Positions 43,569 through 55,500 of a stretch of 64,000 bases of DNA are shown piece by piece. The DNA comes from Tethya wilhelma. Its lineage: Eukaryota > Porifera > Demospongiae > Tethyida > Tethyidae. The translations under genes were made by a program, and so were the position numbers. The stretch is from the NCBI GenBank assembly GCA_964030475.1, contig CAXIPT010000001.1, positions 9,024,086 through 9,088,085 on the forward strand, given 5' to 3'. The number at the start of each line of letters is the position of its first letter. Within the stretch, counting starts at the first letter, position 1. A model generated the notes under the pieces. It had not been told where the DNA came from and searched no databases. It saw only the letters and a program-made list of their open reading frames with translations.

Positions 43569-46500
43569 TGAGTGTATGTGTGTATGTGTGTGTGTGTGTA
43601 TGCGTGTATATGTGTGTATGTGTGTGTGTGTGTATGCGTGTGTATGTGTGTATGTGTGTGTGTGTAAGAGATGGAATCATTATCAGAAAGAATGTACATG
43701 TGTTGCTATACACAGGGTTTGGTAACAGGGAGTTAATCAGCTAGTGGACATGACACTACAGAGACAGACTGTGGGGACTCAATGCAATGAGTCGTGATGT
43801 CTGACTCAACTATACTAGGTCCTAGGAACTTGTACACCTAGGAATGACTTCATGTTTATATATTGCTTACAAGGTTAGGAAGTTTAGCATTCTTTGCTAG
43901 ACTACACTTAGTCTTGATAAAATGAAGTCTTAGTCAAACACCAAATTTAAAATTACAAAAGGACCACACCTGTAATAATTAATACTTTAACCAGACTACA
44001 GTAGACAGACAATAAATGCCATGGAGGGAGACAAGGTACATCTCTCAGAATTAACAATATCAATATCATAGTAAGTATGCATTGTATGGCCTATTCTATA
44101 ACCACAATGAACCAACATACGTACTAAATTATGCTGTGTTCATCATTTGTAAAATAGCCTATAAAGTAAAGCAAGCAATCTAGAAAATTACTACAGGCAT
44201 CAGTTTCTTGTCCGAAATTTAAAGCATCAAGCTGCAGCCAGAAAAGTCCTGAAGGACTTATATTGTCGATCTGCATTTCTGAATACAGCAGTAATGTCAA
44301 GTATCGATGAAGAAATACTTCAAATGCAAGCTGACATAAAGTCAGCATGTGAACAAAAACAGCGGTTGCGAGAGCTAGATTTCTTTATCCTTGATAATTC
44401 CATCCGCGAGAGTACCGTCGGTCAACTCCGCAGCCATACCCTTGACAACAAGAAGGAAATCTTCAAGCAAGTCAAACGATGTGGAATTGACAACATAATG
44501 ATTGCATCTTTCTCCCACATGCCTAGTGTTGATGACCAGTTCTGCCAGTGGCTAAAAGATGAAGGTGAAGATTTCAGCAAATTTTTCTCCTTTGCTGAGG
44601 TTTCTGATGGAATAAAGAATGGGATGTATGACACTGAGACAGTCCCTATCTCTCTGAAGAAAAAAAGAATATATGGAGTTTACAACACAGTATTTGAAGT
44701 GGATCTTGTTGATCCAAATATTGAATGGGACACTAAGTTCACAACTCAGGATATGTGCCGACTGATTGAAAAGTGGATGAATTGGATCTATGATAACATC
44801 AACAAGAAGGCTCGCATCATCATCAATGTAAGAGATTTCCCTATGTGCATGGCTAGGAAACCAAAACGGCTACTCGAGATGGTGCAGTTTCTTGCTAGAA
44901 TGCCTCCTGAAAAGCGAGCATTTGGCTTTGCATTTGAGGATCCCTTGGGAGAATACCTTCCTGAAGAGCTTGGAGTGTGGACCAAGTGTACAAGACGGAT
45001 CATGGACAAAAATGGTTGGTCTTCTGGAAAATGTGTTGTTCACATTCATGAGAAGTGGGACCTCAAAACAGCCTCAACACTTGATTGTTTGTGTGCCGGA
45101 GCAGATGGTGTGTGGGCTAGTCTCTGTGAGGAAGGAGCTTCTGTAGGACATGCTTGTTCAACTATTGTGCTCACAAATCTCATTCGTTTGGGAAACAAGA
45201 AAGTGCTGGAGACCTACAATTGCAAGGAGTTTAGGAAAGCTGCCATACAAGTTACCGAGTTGACAACTGGAAAATGTCCTCACCCTAAACAGGTTGTGTA
45301 TGGTGAACGGGCAGTTGACCTAGTCTTTGGCACACTTGGTGTAGGCGACTTCAATCTTGGGGAATTCTTTGGAGTTCCTACTGTCAACCGAATCACAACA
45401 ATTGCTACTCCAAAAATGATCCGTGACCGTCTCATCAATCTGTTTGGAGAAGACCCTCAGTTCACTGAAGAGATGGGTCTGAAGATGAAAGAGAAGATGC
45501 TGGAAGATCTCCGAGCTGAGCCACCTCGAAAGGAGGAGTACATGAGCAGGGTTGGAATAGCACTCCTGTTTGATCGAGCTGGTGGGAAACTGACACAAGC
45601 AATGAGAGAGAAAATTGAGAAGGTTGAAGTTAAAGAGCCGCACCACAAGAAGATCATTGAAGAAATCCGTGAACTGTGGGACCAATGGGATGCTAGAGAA
45701 GAAAAGAAAGATGACAATTGTCTTGAGTTTGACTCCTTCTACCATGGCTTCATGGCTCCCTACTTTGGCTGCTATCGTTGCCTTGACACAAAGGCAGCAC
45801 TTCAAGCCATAGACATGGACAACAATGGTCTGGTGGATTGGAGTGAGTTCCTGGTGTACATTAAGTGGGCCCTGCACCAGTATCCTGACACAGAAAATGC
45901 TGACGATGTCCTGGCAATTGCATTTGAGAAAGGTCTTATCCCGGCTATGCGTGATGAGAAGGCTATGAAGAGCTAACAAACTTACTAGCTATCTTAAAAC
46001 ATCAATACTTTACCCCATATATAATTATTACCTGCATGTTACTATATTTTGGGTTTTTAACCGCCAAAATAGACTTACAATGTACTTGATCGGCCAGATT
46101 AGCTGGCTGCAGGTGAATAGCCAAGAAGTTTACTATATATGTGAGCATTTTTCTTGTGTGTTATGTAAAAGGATCATTGTTGAACAAGCAGATTGTTTCA
46201 AACTGTGAATATCTAATACTCTGTGTCACTCACGTCCTTCAAGAGTATGAAGCTCAATTAGCTCTTGGTCAATGTAGAGACCACAAACACAAGAGACCAT
46301 GCCAGGTCAGTGCAGGAATCACAAAATGGAATGAGAGTGGCTGATTATACAAAGCTACGTGAGTCATTGGGGGCATTGCTTGAAGACTCTAGTGAATCAA
46401 CACTATAGCTATGTCCAGCTTTATGAATTATGAAAATATTGAAAGGTGTTTTCAAAAGGGGAAAAGAATTTAAGCTTGTCTCTCTTTAGTCCTATCGACT

Positions 46501-49500
46501 TGAGCTTGTGTTAGCAAAAGTAGTAAGACTTAGTGCTGTACATAGTTATATGCAAAGTTTAGTAAGTGTGGCTATCTTTAAATGACCATTTCCAGTTGTG
46601 GACTTAGTGAAGTTGGTGTGGTCTTGACAATGAGAAGTCAGAAACTATGAATGAATGACTTTTCATTTGAACTGTTGTATGTGTGTATGTAAGAGATAAA
46701 ATCATGGTCAGCACATTGCAACATGTGATGGTAAGGTACTTGAGGTAAGTGGATGTAACCTCATTAACCCTTCCAAGGTACATGGATTTACACCAGAGTG
46801 TACTACTAATGAGGTCTCTTACCTTATATAGTGACTGACTGTCTGACAGGGAGGTATAATAGTCTGACTAAAAGCTATACATCTAACAAGAACAAACTAA
46901 GAGGTAAGACAACTGTGTGTTGATAAAATTTAGCTATAATCTTGTTTAAAATGCTGCATGAAATGATATTCAACTAGACTAAGTGGTATTTCACTGTCTT
47001 GTGCAGTTTTCCCGATGTCAGTGTTTCTGTGTGTGCTAGTGTTGGGTGGTCTCCTCACTGGTCCTGGGCTCCTCTGTGGAGCTGTGGACTACTACATCAC
47101 TCCAACAGACCCCTCACATCCTGACTGCCCCACTGGTGAGCCATGCTTCACCATCAACCACTATGCTAGCAATGCCTCCTACTACTTCAGTGGAAAAGAG
47201 AATATAACACTGAATTTCTTACGAGGAACTCATAACATGACCCTCAATATTGGCATCTATGACGACACACAAAGATTCGCCATGAGAACATTTACAACTG
47301 GTAATGGCAGTTCTGAATCAGCAAAAGCAGTCGTCTATTTCACTTCTACTCAAATACTTCTCAGAAATGTGCTGTACATGACGATAGAGAATTTGATCAT
47401 TCACGATGGTCTTGTTCAACATTCCATCAATCAAGCAGATCTGTTTTCAATGGTGGTACAAAACATGGTACTATACGATTCTAACATAACTCTCTTGTAC
47501 GTTTGATTTGCAAAGGGCTCCATACTGGTTGGTGAATCAGTACAGTACTCTAGCACATTCTCATTTTGGGTTGACTACATCACTGACGTTAATGTGACCT
47601 TCAAGGACTTGTTGTTCTACTCCAACCCAGACCTCACACTACTAGCACTAGAGACAGCTACAACAACAAACTTCACATGGGTAGTAGACAATGTTACAAC
47701 TCTGGATCTTCACGATGAACCAGTAGGCCAAGATATTACTTCATACGACCTTCACCTCAGCCCATACTTAGGCTATGCAAGAGTCAGCCATGCATCAGTA
47801 AGTATCACTAACAGTAACTTCAATCGGAGCTCTGGCACTGGGATATTCATTGATAAACCACTAGCAACTGATCTCCTCCTGGCAATAGTCAACACTACCA
47901 TTTCCAACCACAGACAGGGAGCAATGGTTGTCGATGTTGGATCAAAATACACACAAAACCTTCAGCTAACAATAGACAACTGCTACATAGTTAACAACTA
48001 CCTGGGCCATGGCAAGAGGAGCCACCAGCTGTGGGTGAGGGAGCCAGGGGGGGCTGGGGTAACACTGTATGGGGATGCCCACCCCCTCATGAATGGAACT
48101 GCAGGAGAGACTAACTTTGAGATAACCATCAGTAAGAGTGTCTTTAGTGGAAATCACGATCTTCGTGGGAAGCCAATCGTCAACTGGCTCTATAGAATCC
48201 CAAACATCACGACCATAGTGGACTGTGAGTTTATAGAGAACAATGGAACTCCCATAGAGGCTTACTACAGTGACTTCACTCTGTCAGGCAATGTGAGCTT
48301 CATTGGCAACACTGCCAATAGAGGAGGGGCACTGTCTCTCACTTCATCTCACATGAGTATCACTGCTAACACTAATGTCCTGTTTGAGAGCAACTCAGCT
48401 AGTGATGTGGGCGGGGCAGTCTTTGTCGAGGAACCCAACGTGTACCTTGACAACGACCCCACGACAACTTCCAGGTGCTTCTATCAACTCCCGGACTGGG
48501 ACTTTAACTTTATTACAGAATATAGTCTTGACTTCATCAACAACACAGCTGACCACGGGGGAGACCACCTCTATGGTGTGTCCTTGAAGAGCTACTGCAG
48601 TGTATATGCAGACACATCTGGACCGTATGGCTACAAGAGAAGCAATGAAGTCGACTATATCTTTCATCTCTCACCAAACATGCCAGAGAGTCATTCCTCC
48701 ATAGCCTCCACTCCACTACGAGTGTGCCTCTGTGGTCCAAACTACGATCAATATGACTGTGCTAATGTGACTAGCATATTTCCAACCGTGGCAGTTTATC
48801 CTGGACAGCCATTCACAATGTCAGCTGTTGTCGCAGGATCTCACTTTGGAACCAGCCAAGGATCAGTCAATGCCCAGTTTCTAGCCAACTCCAGTGGCTC
48901 TATTAGGCCCAGAGGACTAGCAGCACATCAATACACCCAGGGAGTGAGAGACCACAAACAATGCACTCCACTACAGTACTCTGTGTACTCTGAACATGGC
49001 CACGAGGTCATTGTCCTCACAACTGATGCTGGCACTGTCGGGCTATATGGAGACAGAGATGCCTTAGAAGATGACAGCCAACAGTACAATGGACTGGGAA
49101 TCATTCCTCAGACACTGCTCACAACACCGGTGTATATCGATGTCACTTTGCTTCCTTGTCCCACAGGATTCAGTCTGGTGGGGGAGCCACCAGGCTGTGA
49201 GTGTTTGCAAGTGTTTGGTGCTAACCACATCTCCTGTAATGTCACCAGTGGAGAGGTTGTTCGAAGTGGAACGCAGTTTATTGCTGGAGTGTTTGATGGA
49301 AATCTAAGTATTGGAGTGATAGTCCACAACCACTGTCCCAATGGCTACTGTAAGTCACAGCAGACTTGTGTTGATCTGAACACACCTGACACTCAGTGTG
49401 CCTTCAACCGATCTGGTACATTGTGTGGAGCATGCAGGGAAGGCTATAGTGTTGCTATTGGAAGTGATGGATGCCTCAAGTGTAACAACACCTATTTGAC

Positions 49501-52500
49501 TCTACTGCTGTTCTTTGCACTAGCTGGAATCCTGCTAGTCCTGTTCATCAAGGTCTTGAACATTACGGTCACACAAGGAACTATCAATGGACTCGTGTTT
49601 TACGCCAACATAGTTTGGGCCAATCGAAACATTCTCTACCCTGATGATGAACAGAGCAAAGGAGCTAACTTCTTCTTTAAAACATTCATTGCTTGGCTCA
49701 ATCTTGACTTTGGAATTGAGACTTGTTTCATTCAGGGTCTCAACGGCTACTGGAAGACGTGGCTACAGTTTGTGTTTCCACTCTACATTTGGGCCATAGC
49801 AGGAGTGATAATCATGGTGTCTCGACACTCTTCACGGCTCACTAAACTGTTTGGTAGGAATGCAGTTTCAGTGTTGGCTACTCTCTTCCTTCTGTCTTAT
49901 TCCAAACTGCTACGAACGATCATATCAGCCATGGGTGTGACATTCCTAGTGGAGTACCCCAGAGGTCAAAGGTCTACAGTGTGGGCATTTGATGCCAACC
50001 TCCAATTCTGTGGCATACCTCATGTCTTCCTGTTCATTGCTGCACTGGCTGCTCTGCTCCTCCTATGGTTGCCATACACATCAGTACTACTCTCTGTGCA
50101 GTGGCTACAAACGGGCTCTCAGTACAGGCTACTCAAGTGGGTGAACCGACTGAAGCCAGTCTTTGATGCTTATTTTGCCCCAATCAAAGACAAGCATCGC
50201 TACTGGGTGGGAGTGCTGCTAGTGGTCCGAGGTGTTCTACTCATTACTAATGCTCTCACATCTGCCAATGTACCAACTGCCAATCTCTTAGCCTTGGTGG
50301 TCGTGGCTTCAACCCTTCTTGCCTACACTGCACTCACTGGTCACATTTACAGAAAGAGCTACTTGTCATTCCTGGATACAGTGTCTGTTCTCAATCTGTC
50401 AATCCTTGGAGGAGGTGTTCTCTACACTGATCTAGCAGGAGGGAACAGAGCTGCTCTGGTCTTCACATCCGTTGGGGTTGCTTTCATCCAGTTCATTGGG
50501 ATAGTGCTCTATCATGTCTGGGCTTTGATCAAGAGATGTCGGAAGGACAAGACAAAAGATTACGACAATCTTAGTGACATTAGCACAAGAGACCATGCCA
50601 GGCCATTGCAAGAATCACAAAATGGAATGAGAGTGGCTGATTACACAAAGCTACGTGAGTCATTGCTTGAAGACTCTGGTGAATCAACAACATAGCTGAA
50701 CTATGATATGAGACATGAAATGCTGCTAGTGAATGAGTGTTTGTATATACTTCGCTATATTATATGAGCTATATCATGTTGCTATATGAAGTTGTCAGGT
50801 GTTTACAAGCCATAATATCCAAGGGAGTTGTATATTGCTGCAGGGCACAAACTTATTGATCCAATATGCAAAATAGCTCTGTAGCTGACAAAATATTTTT
50901 CAAAAACAAACATGAATTTTGTATGTTTCTCATGAGTCCAAGCGACTCTTCCACCTTTAGTTTGTGTCAACAAAGTAGTGCAGCTAGTTTCTGTATAATA
51001 GTCATATCAGTAGGTGTGGCCCTCACAAAAAAAAACAAAACATTTCCGGTTGTAAAAGCATGGCCTTGAAAATGAGAAGCTTGGAAGAGAGAAACTATAA
51101 CAATGGTCAACAACTTTTCCAGGCTTTTGAATTGAAAGCACTGTTGCATGTGTGAATGAAAAGGCCCACTACTGATCAGTGCTTGCTTGACACCCATAGC
51201 TGGTCTCAATGGATACAACGTAGGATTTAAACCAATACATACTCATGATTTAACAGTCTCCTCAACCACAAACAGATAAGTAGAAAAAGAAAACAAACAA
51301 AAGAAAATGATTACTAGATATGCACAAATGAATTCTTGCAGACTCTTGTAATTCTCCCTAAATACACGTAGTCTGATGCTGCACACAAAAGCTACCCAGA
51401 GGAGGTACGAAAGGGTCACGTGATCCATCTATTTTGCTGACTCAGCTTTGAGCGTCCAGTATGCAAGTAGTACTTTATCTTAGGCTCTCTAGTTTTCAGG
51501 GTTGCCCGCGACTTCCCTGGGCAAATTTGGTACCAAACGGTCGAGAAAAGTTAAAGAAAGAATCTGGGCCCCCCTGCCCCTCGATTCAAGCAACTCTCTG
51601 TGTGGTAGATGGCGATGAAAAATTTGGTCAGAGGGATGCAGACTTGCTGAAGCACTTAAGTGGCAGCCAAACTGATTTTTTGGCCTATAAATAAGCTGGA
51701 AAAGCTCAGATCTTTGCAAAGATGTTCAAAAAGCTTGCAATATCTAGTCGCTAAAGTCATACGCGCTCAATGGAATGCAATTAAATCACGTGAATTTCAC
51801 TGAAAATCAGGTGGAATATTGATGCTTTCGTACCTCCTCTGAAAGCTACCATTTTCTGAAAACATTGATTCTAAATAGTGCACACTGTACACATATGTGG
51901 AAAGGGTCATCAGGGCTACTATACTGATATATAAGACCAAGCACTCTGTGTTTGCAGTTATTAGATTTTCAGTGAATATTGGTGCATTACACATACTGTA
52001 ATCACGGGCTATTTCTGTGTAACCAGTATACTTGTACATACACATACCTTCACATTGCTCAATTTCTTGAGTGCCTCTTGTAACTGTTCACTACTAACTT
52101 GGGGTTGGTCAGGAGAGGATCTAAATGCAGTATTGTAGAGGCGAGTCAATGTTGGTATAGCCATCTTGTAGCCAGCTTTGGACATGAGAAGAGCAGTGAT
52201 CTCATCAGCAAAGAGATGAAGAGGAGGAAGGGATGGCGGAGGGGACACAGGCTGCTTCATAATGGGCCCTGCATAGGAATAATTGTACATGTACATATTA
52301 ACATGGCTAGCAATGTAACATCATTATTAGTGGCCGAAGTATACCTGATTTGAGTCCAGGCTTCAAAAATATCACCCTGGTAGGCCCTTTTCCACGAATC
52401 TATAAATGTATGTATGGCATCAAACATTTGTCAGATTTTCGTACACATGTCGGGTTTGGCAAATGTTCTTGAGGACAAAAACTTTCAACATGATATCTTT

Positions 52501-55500
52501 CTCTTACATCAACTGTGTCTGGGATAGCCTCCAATGCTCGAATCAGTTTAGGGTAGCCATAACGTGATACTTCGAAGTCACGACCGAATACCTCCTTATA
52601 CTTGGGCACCACCATGTTGATGGGCAACCCAGAGGGAGATGAAGAGAGAAGGCTGAACATCTCCATTGACAGGAGCTTCAAGTGATTCAAGGATATTTTC
52701 TTGCTTGGTCCAGTCCCAGATATCTGAAGGAAGGAAACCAACATTAATATCTCAGTCCAAGACTATCAATCAACAGGACTACACTCTCTGCAGTAAGACT
52801 GTGTAAACAGCATTTTGACCATAGAGCAATTATGAATAAGATAGATTGAAGATACCTCCACTGTACTTGGTATGCTTTCCAAAAGTTTCACCAGCTTGCC
52901 ATGACCATAAAAGTTTGATAGTTTGACTCCAAACACCTTCTCATACTCATTGTTGAATCGATCAAGATGTACATAGTGATGTGGCAGTGAGAACAACATC
53001 TCAGCAATTCTCATTTCACAATCCTCTACAGCATCAACAGCTGAAAATGCATGGAATCATTATACCTGAAGTAAATTGGATACAAAATTCTTACCAAGAA
53101 TTAGGTGGATAATCTTATCTTGATTGTCTCCTGTTACCTAATGAAAAAAGTCATACAAGTCACGGCAACCAAACTGGACTCTTGCAACAAAGAGACTAAG
53201 TCAAGACACAAGAGGGAAAAAAAAAAAAAAAGATGCGTTGGCCGGGAGTCGAACCCGGATCTATTGCTTGGAAGGCAACAATGCTAACCGTTACACCACC
53301 AACGCGGACCTATAAGGAAGGTCAACATAACGATATTTATACATACCTGAACCACATCCGGTATAGCTTGCAACAAATGAATGAGCTTTTTAGCTTGAAA
53401 CTTGGCCAATGTAAATGTAATCCCTTTCACTTTAGTATACACTTCAGGGAAGCGCATCAGCTGTAGTTTTCCACCAGGAACAGTACGGAGGACATCAATA
53501 CAATCCTGCCTGAACAGTTGGATGGACTCTCGAGGAATCTGAGGGGCAGTGGGAACAGTACACTTGTCAGAAGAAGCACTTGAAGAGCTACGTCTGGGTA
53601 GCACCTAAACATCAAGAAGTAAAACATCCATCAATATACCATTATTTTTAAAGCAAGCTCTAGTGTATACACTCACTTCACTCTGCAGACACACTACTGT
53701 CTGAGTCCTTCCACCTTCCACTTGGACATCTCTCACCTGAAGTTTAAAACAACAACAAAAAACATCAACCTTATTCACATCTTCATAATTATTTCATTCT
53801 CTCACTGATATTCCTTCACAAAACTGGAGCAGTTCTCTCACTCCAACATTGGCACCAGGAATGAAGTCAGACACTCTGAAAGACTTGTGAAAGAAAGTCT
53901 GATACTCCTGTTGGAATTGTCTGCAAAGGAGGACAGAGTACACCATGGTTAGGCTGGTTTTCCAAACAATATCCATATCGATCAAGCTATCACCAAAAAC
54001 AGAACATCTACAGTATAACTATTGAGAATAGTATACATGTATTAGTACAACATTGTTTAGGCAATGTCTTGATATATCACCAACTGATTGTCTGGATTCC
54101 CAATATATATATTGAGGCTATCTTCAACAACACAACGTGACTACAGTAAACTATAGCTGCTTTGAAGTGTGCATTGATGTGTGTAATCTGCTAACCTGAG
54201 TGGCAACTGATAATTTGGGGAATTCTTCAGAAGTAGCTGAAAGGATAGACTAAGCTCAGTTATATCATGGACACCTCTTTCTGCAGGGACTGAGAGTATG
54301 AGACAAACGTGAAGTATGGGAACTCAAATAATGTAATATTTCTCAGTTCACTAGCTACTAACCTTGGGGTTGGTAGGTGGGTGGAGGTACAGGATGGCTG
54401 GGTTGGGGAGCAGGCTGTGTAGGCAGTGGGTCACGGCCAGTGGCAAGGCACACAACAGTCTCCTCCTTCCCATTGGGAAGTCTTACTTCCTTGATCTGTA
54501 GAATGCATTGTATATGTACTTGGTGTGCACTAAATAGAAATAACATACTGTGATTCCTTCACAGAATTCTACGAGGTCACGGACTCTCAGGTTCTCTCCT
54601 TGAAGGTAGTCTGACACTCGGAATGAGTGATGATAGTGGGTTTGGTACTCTTGCTGGAAGCGGCTAAGAGATCAATGTATACCATCAATATCAATCATAG
54701 CAACAAATTAAAGGCATGATTGTATAATGAGTAAGACTAACTTGAAAGGAATTTGTGAATTTGGAAACTTTGTTAGAAGTTGACGAAAGTTAGCAGCTAT
54801 TCCAGCAAGATCATAGGGAGGATTGGTGAGAACTGAAAACAGAAACAAAAATCGTTCATTTCTACGATCGATACTTATATATTGAGCAGGCACACCTGTG
54901 GTTGATGGCTTTGAGCCTTGAGCAGCGAAGGTGACGTGGATGGTTGATGGTTTGGCACCGATCAGAGCAAGTTCTGGAGTAGTAGTGATGACATCCTGGA
55001 GCAGCTTCCCACTGGATGACACTGGGAGGTGACCCAACTTAGCCTCATTGAACACACGAACAAAACTACATACAAAAACAATAACATACACATACAATAC
55101 AATAAAATACACAAAAACACTTCCACTATACACATTACATACACTTTACTTGGCAATTTCTGATACAAGCATTTACAGTATATTGTAATGTGTAGATACA
55201 TATATTACATGTACATACTCGAGTAGTTTAATCTTCCTTTCGGGTTGATTGGTGAGCAGCTTCACAAACTTCCTCTGAAGCTGTTGATGGAGTCGGTGGT
55301 CATTGACTATCCTCACTAGAGGGCTCAGCTCATAGAACACAATCACCTAGAGCAGAGTCCAGTGGACATTATACACATACCAAGGCTAAGACTAAGAGGC
55401 TTCTACCTGGTCCTTGGAGTTCTCTGCACCTCCAAGAATCTGCACTGCTCCTTTACAGGCCGTGTGTACTCCCATCTCACTGATGGCTGATGAATACCTG

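Noticed and set aside
43478..43744. Open frames rich in His-Thr or Cys-Val
   Set aside because: They are translations of a (TG)n microsatellite.
45320..45979. Minus-strand frame opposite the DRE-TIM gene
   Set aside because: The same antisense frame appears opposite the paralogue, as expected from the conserved sense sequence.
47504..47506. TGA read as selenocysteine
   Set aside because: There is no reason to expect a selenoprotein in this family, and a short intron or error explains it more simply.
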